NCBI GenBank assembly: GCA_016946835.1
Contig: JACVTC010000026.1
Location: 1,268,501 to 1,332,500, forward strand
Reading direction: 5' to 3'
Origin: Neocallimastix lanati (nom. inval.)
Taxonomy: Eukaryota > Neocallimastigomycota > Neocallimastigomycetes > Neocallimastigales > Neocallimastigaceae
DNA: 64,000 bases
Shown: piece by piece, positions 16,425 through 31,308 of the stretch
Position numbering within the stretch: the stretch's first letter is position 1
Layout: every line of letters begins with the position of its first letter
Made by a program: the position numbers and the translations under genes
Notes under the pieces: model-generated
What the model was told of the DNA's origin: nothing
The model's database searches: none
Seen by the model: the letters and a program-made list of their open reading frames with translations, nothing else

Positions 16425-18446
16425 TATATATATATATATTAAAAATGATTATTTAAATTTTATTAATATTCTAGACTTCATTAAATAGTATACAATATTT
16501 ATTAGTATTTTGGTCAAAAATGGTTACAACAGTTGGTCAATCAAAACCACAAGAAGATGAGGATTTACATGAAATGACATCACAAGTATTTAAAAATAAA
16601 TAAATTTAAAAAATAAATAATTCAAAATTTATATTATTTTGTTATTAAACTAACAATAAACACATATACTCTTAAAAAAAAAAAAAAAAAGATTATACAA
16701 GCATTTTTAAATGCAAGAATTGAAAATAATATTGAAGAAATAGAAGAAAATTTAGATAGAGATGCAAATATAACGATTCTTGAAAATTTATCAAACCTTA
16801 TAAGATTTTCATATAAAAACAATAGTATATTCTTAATAAAATACATTGAAATGCTTGCTATAGATTATAGAGTATATAATTTTAAAATTGAATAATAATT
16901 TTCTTAATTTTCTTTTTATTTGTATATATAAATTAAAATATTTAACTTGATAGTAATAGTAATAATTAATAATTTTTTATAATTCTATATAAATTATAAG
17001 GATATTATAGATAGAATTATAAGTAATAGTATACCAATTCAAGTTCAAGAATCAATAAAAAAAATTGAAGGTATGTAATAATATTATTTATTATCTTAAT
17101 AATTAATAAATTTATTTACTATAAGAATTTATTTATTTAATATACATTTATTTAATATTTATTATTAAATATTAAAGATAAATTTGTATGGCTTATTAAT
17201 GTTTGTGCCATGGTTGTTGGTTCAAGGTAGTGTTTTATATATTATTTATTATTTATCTATATGATATAATTTTATTAAAATACTTTAATTATTAAATATT
17301 TATATATATAATGTTGTAATTTTTGCATAATTATAATAGAATTCCATATCAGGTATAAATACTATATAGATACATTTAATATTTATTATTTATTAAACAA
17401 TTATTAATTAAAAAATTAACAATTATAAAGAGTTCTGATGAAGACGATATAATTGATGGTGGTATGTATTTATATATACGTTGTAAAAATAAATGTTATA
17501 GAAATAAAAATTAAAAATATAATATATTCGTAATTTATTTTTTATATATTCTAAATTCATAAATAAAAATTTCAAATTGTTAAATAATATAACAAATAGA
17601 AATATGTTGTAAGGTCATGCAATTATTAAATTTAAATCAAATGTGGATGACACAAGTAAATATTAAAATTAAATATTATTAAAAAAAAAAAAAAAAAAAG
17701 AAAATGCATAGTAATAATAATTTTATATATTAGAAACCCATGTTTATACCAAATAATAAACTAGAAATGTCATTCATTAATTTTTTTAGTAATTTTAGAA
17801 AAAGTTATATTGGTAAATTTTTAATGTCTTTTTTTTTAGAAAAATAAAAACATAATTATTATAATCATTATCATAAATGAATAAATTACTAATTTAAATA
17901 TTGAAAAACATATATATATATATAAGGTGACACTAATCAAAGAACTTCAAAGGTACATTTTTATAAATATATATAATTAATATTTATAAAAATAAAATAA
18001 AAAAAAAAAAAAATTATTTTTTAATAAATAAATATTACTATTATCATACGACTTTTTTTATCACTTTATTTAAAATAGGTTTTCCAACCATTATCTGAAA
18101 TGTTTTCAATTAATGATCAATACTTATTAATGGATTATATTTTCCAAAAAATGTACTTATTTCATATAGAATAAAATAAATAAATTAATTTATAAATAAA
18201 TCATATAATTAATTAAAAAAAAATTTTATTTATTTATTTATTTATTTATTTATTATATAATTATTAGAATAACCAATTTAAAATGCTGGGCACGGGATAA
18301 AACTATCATTTCAGAAACATTAGATTTATTTAATGATTTAACATCTGGGTATGTTATATATAATTAATTAATTCAAATGCTATAATTAACTTTTTATGAT
18401 CATTAATATTTTTTTAAAAAATTTATATATATTTATACAATATTTT

Positions 18447-18526
<80 letters not shown>

Positions 18527-19859
18527 TATTTATTTAAAATACAGTTATTCATCAGTAAGAATAATAAGAAAATTAGATACAGCAAAATATATCTTAGCAA
18601 ATCATTATAATTTCCAATTTTTAGAAATTCCAGAAAATTTTAAGAAAAATAGATTGACAGTATGAATATTTAATTTTTTTTTTTTAAATGATTATTTTTA
18701 GTATTAATATTAGCACATCTAATAGAAAATAAAACAAAACAAAAACAAAAAACAAAAACAATAATAATAATAATAATAATAATGAAATAAAATAAAATAA
18801 AAAGTTATAATCTCAATATTTATTTATATAATTTATTAAAATATAATAGTATTATTCATCATTATCTAGATTATTATTTGCTGATGATACATATGAAACA
18901 GAATTTAATGAATTTTTCAAAAATCATGATATAAAATTAAAGGAATTAGAAAAATTAAATGATATAGAAAGTTTTAGACAAGAAAATGTTAGAGTAAGTA
19001 AATTATTTATATTTAGAATCATAGCTAATATATACTTTGTAGTTTAATAAATTAAAATTAAAAAAATTCGATTTATACTAATCATAAATCATTTCAAATA
19101 TTTAATTATTATAAATATTATTACTGTCATTATTAAATATATTATTTTTTAACCATAACAATTTAATAATACTTTTTAAAAAAAAATAAAAAATAAAAAA
19201 TAAATAAATAAATAAATAAATAAATAGTGTATTATAGAAGGAATATTCAGAGATTTAAGGTAATGATTAAATAAATAAATTGTATTGTTTTTCTTATAAA
19301 ACAACAACAGCAACAATAATAATAATACATAAACTAAAGAATTTTTTTTTTAAATAATTTCATTTTCATTATTAAAGAGGTTTTACCATGGCATGTACTC
19401 AAAAAAGAAACTTTTGGTTATTCTTTGATTGGATTTATCCATATCATGATGTAATTTTAAAAGCTATAGAATCCAATTATGATCATCCAGTATCTATTAC
19501 AGTATTAAGATTCTTATCAGAACTTGCATACAACCGTTCTTCAAGATTAAACTTTGAAATTACATCAGCGAATGGGTAATTATATAATATTATATTATAT
19601 TTTAATGTAATATATATATTTCTATATAATAAATATAATAATTCTATTGATTTAAATAAATATATATATATATATAACAAATATCCATAAATATAGAATT
19701 TTATTATTTAGGGAAATCTCAAAAATTATTGGTACTTACGGAAATTTAATATTAACTCGTATAACAACAGAAGATAGAAAATATACTGATATATATAAAG
19801 GAATAATTGTTTGTTTGTAAGAATTTTAAAATAAATAAATAAATAAATAAAAAAAAATG

Positions 19860-19925
<66 letters not shown>

Positions 19926-21004
19926 GAAATAATAATAATATATGATTATGATTATGATTATTATTATTATTACTGTATAGAAAAGATTTTTTATACTACA
20001 TAATGAATATTAAAATAATATAATTTATTAATAAATATAGTAATATTCTTGAAAATGCTTTTAAAGGGAGATATATAAGCTTTGGAGTTATGAAATTGTA
20101 ATTATACAAATATTATAACATTATATATTTATTATTTTATAGTATTTTATAAAAAATATAAATATTAAATTTGTAATAATTTTTAACAATCTTATTTATA
20201 TATATATATATGAAGATATGGTGATAAAGCATTAACAGAAGCTATAAATACTTATTATAAATTAATGCTTTATGTTCCTTTGTCTGATATGATTGTAATA
20301 TACATAATTTAATATAATAAATATTGATTATTAATTTTAATATATATATATATATATTTAAATTTTTTTTTTTTTATTTTAACTTATTATTTATCATATC
20401 ACAATAATAAATAAAGAATATCCCAAAACTCTCAAAAGTATTAATATTCTTTTTTTATAAATATTTATTTTAATTAAATAATTAAAGTATTAAAATATAA
20501 TAAGTTTTTTTAATTAAATGATCGAAAATATTTAAATATTAAATCAATATTATTAATTAAATATTTTAATATTTTATTAATTTTTTATAAATATAGGCAC
20601 ATTTCTCGTTATTAGAAACATTTAGTAACGAACAAATGATGGATGCAGATAATTTCAATTCAGAGGCTTTCTTATATATTATAAAATCATGTGCTGAAGG
20701 AATCAAACTTTTCAATAGTTCTATATCCACTGAAGCTTGTGCTGTTATTAATCAAATTTGTACAACCGTATTTAAAGAAAATGAAAAGAGTATTAATTCA
20801 AATAGTAAACCCCATATTATTGTTGAATTTTTAAATCAATATCCACAAACTCTATCCTTCCTTCTTCATAATCTTTTAGATGTTGTTATTTTTGAAGATT
20901 GTCCAAATAATTGGTCATACTCTCGTCCTTTATTAGGTTTAATTATTTTAGCTAAAGATGTAATTCTTTTTTATAATTTAAATAATAATAATAATAATAA
21001 TGAC

Positions 21005-21037
<33 letters not shown>

Positions 21038-21732
21038 AATAGTTTTGATAATTAATAATGATTGATTCTAATATTGTTCATAATATTATAAAAATAATAA
21101 TAATAATGATAAAATACATAGGAATTTATATCTTATTCAAATAAATTAATACAATGTCAAATACCCGAAAGAAAGGAAGATTTCTCACAGGTAATACAAT
21201 TAATAAATAAAAGTCAATAAAAATATTAATTTTAAATTTTTTAATATTATTCAAAAATATTTTATAATATTGAACTATATATGTATATCAACAGCAAATG
21301 GCAAAATTAATGGAAAATGTAGAAGATAATCTTTCCAACAAAAATAGAGATACTTTTACTCAAGTAAGTTAAAAAAATAAATAAATAAATAAAATAAAAT
21401 AAAATAAAATAAAATAAATAGTAGAAATATTAATATAAAGTACAGATTGAATAAAATAAAATAAAATAAAATAAAATAAAATAATATTAAAATTAAAATT
21501 AAAATTAAAATTAAATAATTTGAGTGAATTTTATGAATATCCATTAATTTTAAATTAATAATATATATATATATATATATATAAATCATCTCTAATCATA
21601 AAACATTAGAATCTTGTTGTATTCAGAAGAGAAATGAATAATAATATGGTTGCCTTAGTTAATATTAATGATAATAATAATTCTTATATAAATGTTACCA
21701 ATGACGACAGCTCTATGATGACAGTTCTATGA
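14036..21732 (+). CDS. XPO7: Exportin-7 (importin-beta family), 33 exons, intact
   Basis: Exons: 14036-14336, 14514-14584, 14667-14726, 14840-14948, 15050-15145, 15346-15455, 15555-15650, 15745-15892, 16012-16028, 16211-16321, 16475-16585, 16692-16871, 17001-17070, 17178-17226, 17340-17352, 17431-17461, 17600-17655, 17734-17812, 17927-17952, 18079-18152, 18268-18348, 18545-18659, 18850-18993, 19228-19259, 19378-19575, 19697-19816, 20041-20097, 20216-20294, 20417-20437, 20597-20959, 21122-21190, 21295-21363, 21610-21732. They sum to 3279 nt, a stop-free frame of 1092 aa (human XPO7 1087). Matches run end to end: LGWFD, FDFIGTNVDEST, SVQIP.AWRP, ARRTLFSEEERAKF, NYHEFCR, SSVRIIRKL, FDWIYPYHD, NRSSRLNFE, LYGDKAL, FEDCPNNWSYSRPLLGLI, NRDTFTQNLVVFRRE. 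XPO7 is a Ran-dependent HEAT-repeat nuclear transport receptor. All 32 donors start GTA. Exons of 13, 17, 21 and 26 nt occur. Confidence 0.96.
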
Positions 21733-22368
<636 letters not shown>

Positions 22369-22370
<2 letters not shown>

Positions 22371-23725
22371 AGTGCTTGACCAGTACAGCATTTGGTGGTA
22401 ATTCTCTTAATTGAACATTATCAATTAGAGATGGGAAATTTATACCATCACCTAATTATTATAATATATATATTATAATATATATATAATTAATTAATGA
22501 ATTAAATAAATGAATTAAATTAATAATCAATTAATTTGGGAAATATTTTCTTTTTGAAAAGAAAAATATATATATATACATATTAACTCCCAAATAAATT
22601 GAATAATATTATTAATTAATAAAAATAAAAAAAATAAAAAGAATAAAAAAAAAAAAAAAAAAATGAAATATACCATATGGTGGAACTTTTACTGGAAGAA
22701 GCATTAACCACCATGGACTATAAAAATAATATTAATAAAAATTTATATATTGCATTAATTTCATAAATTAAATATATATATATATTATTTTAAAGTTTTA
22801 ATAAAGTTGAATTATCATTATTATATGATTAAGATTATGATTATTACTTACGTTCTTAAACCAATATTAAAGAACATTTTATAATTTGTTTTATATCCCA
22901 AATCATATTCATTAATATAAACATTTCCATCTCTTTTTGCTTCTCTTGAATAATAACTATTTTCACTATATTCAATAGTAGTTTGATCTTATTATATAAA
23001 TAATAAATATATTGTTAAACTATTTACAATATATATCAATATATATTAATCATATTAATCATATTATTTTTGTGATATTAATGTATATTATTTACTTGTC
23101 AATAATAAATATAAATGGAAAAAGTATAATCCACCAACACAAAATATTAGCGAAAAGTTCAAAAGCATAATAAAGAATAAAAACAGTTCTTGAATGGTAT
23201 AAAATGGTATTCTACCATTCTATAATTGATTTATAATTATATATTAGTAACTAAATTTATTAATATATGAATTACATATATTAAAATTATTCTTATTTTA
23301 AACGAAAAAAGGTTTTATTATATAAAAAATATTTTACCTGAAATTTTTCATATGCTTCATATACCGGTAAAATTGATAAAATTGCAAAATATATATTACC
23401 AATTAATAAATATTGTAAAAATAAAACGAAATATCTATGGTTGTTATATCCAACACAATTATTAACCCACTAATAAAGATTGTATTTCATATTTTTATTA
23501 TATAAATTTTTAAAATATTTAATAAAAATATATTAATTAATAATAATAATAATAATATCAAAATTTTATTTATATTATTAAATCTATTTATACTTACAGG
23601 GCACTAATAATTAAGAAAAAAATAATTTATATATATTATATATATATATTTTTATTCAATATTATTTTATAATCATCAAAAAAAAAAAAAAATAAAAAAT
23701 AAAAAATAAAAAATAATAATAATAA

Positions 23726-23776
<51 letters not shown>

Positions 23777-23859
23777 TTATTATATTTACATGATGATCCA
23801 TTCTTAATTGACATCTATTTTAATTATATAAAACATATATATATATTATTTATTGTTTA

Positions 23860-23906
<47 letters not shown>

Positions 23907-24808
23907 CATTACTTTTTACAAATTCTGCAATGATGTGTTCTAGGAGGCTTTGCTACTTGACCTAATTTAAGTTAAAATAAAAATTGTTAATTAAATTTAT
24001 ATATATATATATATATTTAGTATATTTGTATAAAATTGAATAATATCAACTACTGAATAATCATTATGTTTATACATACAATGTTTGCAAATTAACATAC
24101 TACCAAAATCTGGAAAATCTTCTTCCATACAAGCATCTATATCAAACTTTTTACATTCCAAAATTAAAAAATATATATTTAAATTACCATGAAATATAAT
24201 ATTTAATTTAATACATTCTATTAAATATGAATTCTTTTGAATATATATTGTATTATTAATATCTTTTTATTACAAATAATTACATTTTCATCTAAACCAT
24301 CTTCAAAATTTAATAATTGTTGTTTTTCGTCTTTCTCTATATCAATAACAATATTATCTTGTTCATTTGGTATATTTGAACTTGAAGAGCCTTGAACTTC
24401 AATAATTTCATTATCGCTATTATTATTTGCTTCATTTTGTTGATTCTTTTCTTGTTGCTTTCTTAAATAATTATCCATTTTCTTCCAACGTAAATATTGT
24501 TGCTTATCTACTTTTCCTGGATCCGTACTTAAACATTCATAGTAATTGAATAATATAAGTATAACAAGATAAATACTACATATTGATTGTACTGTAGCAA
24601 ATGCAGTTCTCGAAAATTTAGGTTCTTTACCAAATAGATAATCTAATTCTGCTGGTAATAATGCCGAAAAGTAAGCATATAATGCAATTGAAAATAATAT
24701 AACTACGAGACACATTAAAATTAATCCCATAAGTCTCATTATTATTTGGATAAATGATTCGATAAATGATTTAAAATTTTCCTTTGTTGATGCCCATAAC
24801 AATGCCAT
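22369..24808 (-). CDS. DHHC-type protein S-palmitoyltransferase, 10 exons
   Basis: Exons in gene order: 24808-24284, 24146-24080, 23961-23913, 23814-23790, 23603-23598 (6 nt), 23469-23338, 23219-23096, 22987-22852, 22717-22674, 22451-22369; total 1191 nt, 396 aa, in frame throughout. Two membrane segments (about residues 20-45 and 75-95) precede an acidic Gln/Asn-rich loop. The Cys-rich domain reads ICKHC, KPPRTHHCRICKKC, then DHHCPWVNNCVG. Two further membrane segments, a TTIE (TTxE) motif and NGINP-like sequence follow, ending PVKVPPYGDGINFP. DHHC enzymes sit in Golgi, ER or vacuole membranes and transfer palmitate to protein cysteines through the DHHC cysteine. Assignment to a yeast Pfa or mammalian ZDHHC orthologue is not possible by eye. 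The catalytic Cys-Pro is encoded by the 6-nt exon. Exon 1's donor (AAT|GTAATT) was chosen for frame. Confidence 0.94.
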
Positions 24809-25823
24809 TTTTATTATTTAATAATATCAAAAAATATGGAATAATTATTTAAAATATTTTTTTATTGATTTATTTGATATTAAATAAAATGTTTTTTAAA
24901 AGCAAAGAAAAAAAAATGATAATATAAATCTAATTTTTAATATGTAAATCAATTTTTTATAAAATAAATAAACATATTTATTTAAATTATTAATTTTTAT
25001 TTCTCTTAAAATTTAAAAATTAAATTTGAATTTATACTATAATATTTCAATATTGATATAATATCGTTATAACTTAAAAGTTATATTTATTTTTTAATAT
25101 TTAATTTATTTAGAAATAAAAAATCTTTATTATTTTAAAATAAATTATTATATTCAACTTCAATTTGCCTTTTATCAACGACTTTTCAAAATTTTCTGAA
25201 GAATTTTTAAATTATTATCATAAATATATATTATTATTTTTCCAATAAATTCTTATTTATTATATTTATAATTTACTTTTATAAATATAATTAAAAATTG
25301 TTCGTCAAAAAAAAAAAAAAAACTTTTTTCTTTTACTTTAAAATATTTAATTTTATATTTTTTTTTTTTTTTTATTTTATTTTTATCTTTATTTTTAGTT
25401 TTATGTTTAGTTGTTTTTTTTTTATTAAATATATATTTTTATTTTACATTTAATATTATTATTATTATTATTTATCGCTTTTTATCTATTTACGTATTTA
25501 TTAATTTTAAAATTTTCATTTAAGAAAAATAATAACATCTTATAAATATAAAGAATTATTGTGGATTCAAATTCTCCTTTTTTTTTTTTTTAATAATTTA
25601 AAATATATTAAATAACTTTATTATTTAATAAATAAATTAAAATTTATCTTGAGGTGCTTAATAAAACTCTTTTTTCTTCTCTTAAAAACTCTGGTTATGT
25701 TTAAAAATTATATATATGTCATATATGTCATCCAAAATTTTTTGAAGAAAAAATTTTAAATTAAAAATAAATTTATATATATATAATTAAGAAAAGAAAA
25801 ATAATAAATATACATAAATATAA
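24809..25823. other. Intergenic, no gene seen
   Basis: AT-rich sequence between the DHHC start and the left LTR of element A. No coding sequence or structured repeat was recognised. It presumably contains the DHHC promoter. Confidence 0.6.
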
Positions 25824-26032
25824 TGTTAAGGAGTCACACAGAATGTGGTGTATACATGTATACACATACAAAATTTATATTTTATATATTTATTTATTTA
25901 TTAATTATTATTTTTATTTCTTATGATAAAAAGACTCAGTTATTTAATATTATACATTATTTCAATATTTAATCTATTACATACATTATATCATTAGAAA
26001 CTTTATAATATCTTAATGTACATTACTTAACA
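25824..26032 (-). repeat. 3' LTR of copia element A
   Basis: 209 bp, bounded TGTTAAG...CTTAACA. Adjacent on the inner side is TTCCCCCT (26033-26040), whose minus-strand reading AGGGGGAA is the polypurine tract. Confidence 0.88.
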
Positions 26033-26194
26033 TTCCCCCTACAATAAGTATTATAAAATTTATATATATATATATATACATACATACAAATAATGAAATA
26101 ATAATAATAATATATTTAAAACTATATATACAATTATACAATTAATGAAAAATAATATATTTTTTAACTATATATACAAACAATGAAAAAACAT

Positions 26195-26227
<33 letters not shown>

Positions 26228-26232
<5 letters not shown>

Positions 26233-27754
26233 CTGTAAAAGTCAAATTTGTAAAACGATTCATTTTTATGCCTGTAATGCTTTTTATTAGAGGATCGGCT
26301 AACATGTTTTCTGTGTTAATATATTTTAATATAATATTATTGTTATTTATTTCTTCTTGTATAAATTTATATCTAGTATCTATGTGTTTATATCGGCCTT
26401 TTGAATTTGTATCTTGAGCTATTGCTATACAAGCTTTATTATCTACCATAATTTTTATTTTTATTTCTTTATTAAAAGTTTCCTTGAATAAATTTTTAAA
26501 CCAAATACCTTGTTTGTCACATTCAGTTAAACTTACAAATTCAGCTTCTGCTGTGGATAGAGTTACGCTTTTTTGTTATTGAGATTTCCATGAAATTGGA
26601 CTATCACCAAGTAAGAAAATAAAACCCCTAGTGGATCTTCTTGTTTTTTCATCACTTGCAAAATCTGAATCAGAATATCCAATGAATCTGTTTCTTTTAT
26701 TATAACATATTGATTTGTTAATTGTTCCTTTTAAATATTGTAATATGTGCATTAATGATCCATAATCCACTTCGGTTGGATTTTCACAATTTCTTGAAGC
26801 TTGGTTTACTGCAAAAGATATGTCAGGTCTGGACTTTACTGCTATATAAAGAAGAGCACCAAGTAAAGATTTATATTCCCCAGCATTAACCAAATTTGAA
26901 TTTTTTCTTTCAAAATCTGTTACATTTCTGCAAGGCGTTTTGACACTCTTTGTTTTATTTATCTTATATTTTTTGATGATCTTGTTGATGTAATCTATTT
27001 GATTTATTTTGTATCCATCTTTAGTTTTATATATATTGATACCGATTATTTTATTTGCATTTGATTCTTTTGAAATCTTATATTTACCTTTTAATTTATT
27101 AATAACATAATTTATTTCATTGTCCTTTTTCGTTATTAAAATATCATCAACATATAATGTTAGTATATAAATTAATTTATTATTTTTATTGTATTTACCA
27201 AAAAGACGTTTATCTGTATTGTATTTTTTAAAACCAATACTAATGAGAAAATGTGATATTTCTTTATACCACATTCTACCAGCTTGTTTTAAACCATATA
27301 GAACCTTCTTCAATAGCCAATATTTATTTTTATTATAGTTTTTATCACCTAAAGGTATTTTCAGATATATTTTTTCTTCTAAATCTGCATTTAAGTATGC
27401 AGCTTTAATATCTAATTGTTTAAGGTTTCATTCATTTAGGGAGGCTATAGCGACTGTTAATCTGAGACTATCGGCTTGAATTGTTAGCGAATATGTTTCA
27501 ATAAAATCTTGCCCAGGTATTTGTTGGAAACCACGATCGACTAGTATTACCTTTTTTTTGTTATTATCCTTTTCAGTGAATACCCATTTAGTATCTATTA
27601 TGTGTACATTTATTGGAATTATATTAACTACTTCCATTACATTGTTGTTATACATATTTGAAAGTTCTTCTTTGATGGCTAATTTCCATTCATTGCTGTC
27701 TTCTGAGTTGATGACTTGTTCGTATGTATTTGGAACGTTCGTAATAATGTTCAT
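26228..27754 (-). pseudogene. Copia A reverse transcriptase and RNase H region, broken
   Basis: RT motifs: KWVFTEKD, GQDFIETYSLT, QLDIKAAYLNA, KKVLYGLKQAGRMWYKE and the catalytic YVDDILIT. RNase H motifs: GYSDSDFASDEKTRRSTRG, then TLSTAEAEF and DNKACI, with a typical tail ending near 26228. Lesions include a TGA where copia RTs have Trp just before the NLKQLDIK block (about 27428) and a TAA at 26576-26578 inside the RNase H SWKSQ...QKSVTLS stretch. These make it non-functional. Confidence 0.9.
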
Positions 27755-28002
27755 AACTTTGTGTCGTTTGTTATATTTATTTTTAAATTTTTCTTTTCTT
27801 AAATTTAATGGCTCGTTATCTGAATCATTATATTTACTTTCTTCTTCGAGAAATCTTTTATTATTTATATTATTTTTATTGTTATCATTATTGTTTAAAT
27901 TATTATTATTTAGATTATTATTGTCAATTAAACTATTTTTATTTAAATATTTATATGTTGATTATTATTAAAAGAATTATTATTTATATCATTAATATTG
28001 TT

Positions 28003-28430
<428 letters not shown>

Positions 28431-28565
28431 TTTTTAATTATAAATCATTCATAATATCATTAGAATTATTACTTTCCCCCTCAATTAATGAATCCTTGAA
28501 ATCTATAAGAGAGTCAAAATATTTATTGCAAAAGAAAGTAGTATTGATAGAACCAGGCATGTCTT

Positions 28566-29539
28566 CTAAAAAATATACGTTTCTGGCAGTAATAATAGAA
28601 TTAGTAGAACCATCTTAAATCTTATAACCAAGAAAATCACCTGCATAGCCAAGGAAAATTCCAGGTTTGGAATTATTATCAAATTTGTTGGATTTATGAT
28701 TATTATAAAAAAAAAGGCTTTACAACCAAAAACTTTAAGATGTGTAATATCAAAGGGTTTGTTGAAAAATAATTCATTAGGAATTTTATTATCAATATTC
28801 TGATGAGGGTTAATATTATACAAATAAACAGCGCATAAAATAACAAAATCCTAGAAATTAGGAGAAAGTTTAGCAGAATTCAATAAAGTCGTTTAAAGTT
28901 TGGTTCAAGCGTTCAGCACGACCATTTTGCTGAGGATTTCCTGGAGTAGAATGAATAAAATTAATACCTTTAGATTCCATAAATTTAATTAAAATTTTAT
29001 TAATGTATTCTGTACCATGATCAGATTTAACATTAATTATTTTGAAAGAGGTAGTATTAGAAATTAAGTTATAAAATTTAATAAAAGTATCAGGAACATC
29101 TGATTTATTTTTAATAAAAAAAACCAACATTTTCTGGAAAAATCATCAAGAAAAGTGACATAGTAGTTGAAATCGTTAAAAGAATTTCTAATTTTCCTAC
29201 AACATCGGTGTGAACTAATTCCATTGGTTTTTCAGATTTATTAAAATTGTTATAAAAAGGTTTTTTCTTTAATTTGCTGATTTTGCATTGATAACAATTT
29301 TTAGAGTTATGAAGTTTCAAATGTTCGATAACAAAATTTTGAATATTTTTGTTATCGTAATGACCTAACTTCGCGTGCCATAAAACAGTATCTATATGCA
29401 AAGCGTGATTTTTTGAAGTAACATTATTAATTGGTGTGGTATCAAAAGAAAATATATTTTTGTCATCTACATAAATATTTGCTATTAATTTATTATTTTT
29501 TATTATCTGTAATCTGTCCTTATTATTAATATTTTCCAT
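28566..29539 (-). pseudogene. Copia A integrase region, broken
   Basis: Zinc-binding HHCC: LWHAKLGHYDNKNIQ, then CYQCKISKLKKKPF. Catalytic DDE: VHTDVVG, then VKSDHGTEYINK, then STPGNPQQNGRAERLNQTL. The core is split among three frames (28566-28823, 28870-29130, 29111-29539), so frameshifts are present. Confidence 0.9.
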
Positions 29540-29599
29540 AATTATTGTACATCCATTTTTTAATATAGAATGTGTTGAAATTAATTATTTTTGATATTT

Positions 29600-31010
29600 G
29601 ATGAGTAATAAGCATTAGATAAAATAAATTTATTATTTTTGAATTTGCCATTATATGTACCTTTACATTTAATTCTATCTAATTTACCATTTGGATATAT
29701 AATATTTTTATTATTGATAACATTTTTATTTTTTAAATTGTTTAATTCATTAGTTAAATTAATACCAGTACCGCTGTCAATAATCCAATGTGTGTATTTA
29801 TTTTCTTTTTCAAAATTTGTATTATTACAATTTTCAAATACTGAGATACTACCAGTAAAATTAATATACGTTTCATCCTTAAAATCATTGTCATCATCAT
29901 ATTCATATGAGTTGTCTGAAATATTGTCATTATAATTATCTTCATTAATATTACTTGAGTGATAATTATTATTATTTCGTTTAAATTAAACTTAATATTA
30001 TTATGATTTTTATAATTATTTTTATTTTTAAAACTATTATTTATGTAATTATTGTTTTCTTTATTTAAAGAATTAAATTTACAAAAATCACTAGAATGAT
30101 CTTTAACTTTACAGATATGGCAGTAATATTCTTTATTAGAATTAATATTATTATAAGATTTTCCTTTGTTCACATTATTGACATTTAAATCAATAGACAT
30201 ATTGTTTGAGTATTTTAATAATATATTTGCCTTTTCGAAAAAGTCGTGTCTTTTATATAATTCATTAACTAAATCATTAAAAATTTTAAAACTATATATA
30301 GGAGGTGAATTAATACCAATTTTATCTAGTTCAATAGATGAATATTAAAGTTTTATTTCTTCATCCATTGATTTTTTATTTAAATTTTCACACTCAGTTT
30401 GGTGTTGTTCAAAAAGATTATTAATTCATTTATATACTGAATATAATCATTATAATTAATTTTTAAATTTTTGATTTTTTATTCTAAAATATTTAATAAT
30501 GCTTGTCCAGATTGATAGTAGCACCTTTTCAATATTTGCATCATTTGGTATGCAGTTCTACATCCACTAAGATAATTATGATTAATTTTATTCAGGCTAT
30601 TAATTATTATTAACTGGACTGCATTATCATATTTTATTTGTTTTCTATTCATAATTTTACTATCTATTTGTTTGTCAATGTATCTAAATCATTAGCAAAT
30701 AAATGTCTTCTTAATGGCTCATACCAATCAAGAAAATTTTCTTTTGATATGTAAAATCTTTATCAAAAACAGATTTTGATGTATTACCATAGTATTCATT
30801 AATTTTATTAATGGTGATGTTTTTAATATTATTAGGATTATCATCAACATCAAATAAATCAGAATCGTTTGTAACATCATCATTTTCAGAATCATCATGT
30901 GTAATTGGGGAGATAGTTCTATTTTCCTTACTATCAGTTGGAGTTGATGAACTAGAGCTCTCTTCAATTGCTTTTTTATTATTTTTTCTCTTAGGCATTA
31001 TGATGAACAT
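29600..31010 (-). pseudogene. Copia A gag and protease region, broken
   Basis: The gag starts near 31000 with a Lys/Ser/Asp-rich segment (MPKRKNN...). A CCHC knuckle (CHICKVKDHSSDFC) lies near 30085-30125. An aspartic protease motif, HWIIDSGTGINLTN, lies near 29750-29795. Reading switches frame at least near 30710 and 29950. Confidence 0.85.
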
Positions 31011-31109
31011 AAAATAAAAAAAAATAAGATAAAATAAAAACTAAATATTATTTATTAAAATTTAGTGATATCATAAAATGTTTTATAGAAAAAATAGGTC
31101 TCTCAGCTT

Positions 31110-31123
31110 TGAGACTCTTAATC
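31110..31123 (-). promoter_or_regulatory. Primer-binding site of copia A (tRNA-Lys anticodon arm)
   Basis: The minus strand reads GATTAAGAGTCTCA immediately after the 5' LTR. It is complementary to TGAGACTCTTAATC, the anticodon arm of tRNA-Lys(CUU), rather than to a tRNA 3' end. Two other copia elements here carry the same core. Confidence 0.75.
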
Positions 31124-31308
31124 TGTCAAGGAGTCACACAAAACGTGGTGTATACACTTACAAAATTTATATTATTATATATTGATTTATTTATTAATTA
31201 ATTATTATTTTTATTTCTTATGATAAAAAGACTCAGTTATTTAATATTATACATTAATTCAATATTTAATCTATTACATACATTATATCATTAAGAAACT
31301 TTATAATA
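31124..31308 (-). repeat. 5' LTR of copia A, outer end missing
   Basis: It starts TGTCAAGGAGTCACAC (left copy TGTTAAGGAGTCACAC) and is similar to 25824-26032 up to CTTTATAATA. The last 24 or so bases of the left copy are absent, so in element orientation the 5' end of the 5' LTR is truncated. TATAA flanks both outer sides, but such a string is common in this DNA. Confidence 0.8.

Noticed and set aside
20960-21058. Asn/Asp-rich C-terminal extension of an exportin-7 exon
   Set aside because: The open frame simply runs into the intron. The donor GTAATT at 20960 and acceptor at 21121 restore the conserved XPO7 C-terminus in frame.
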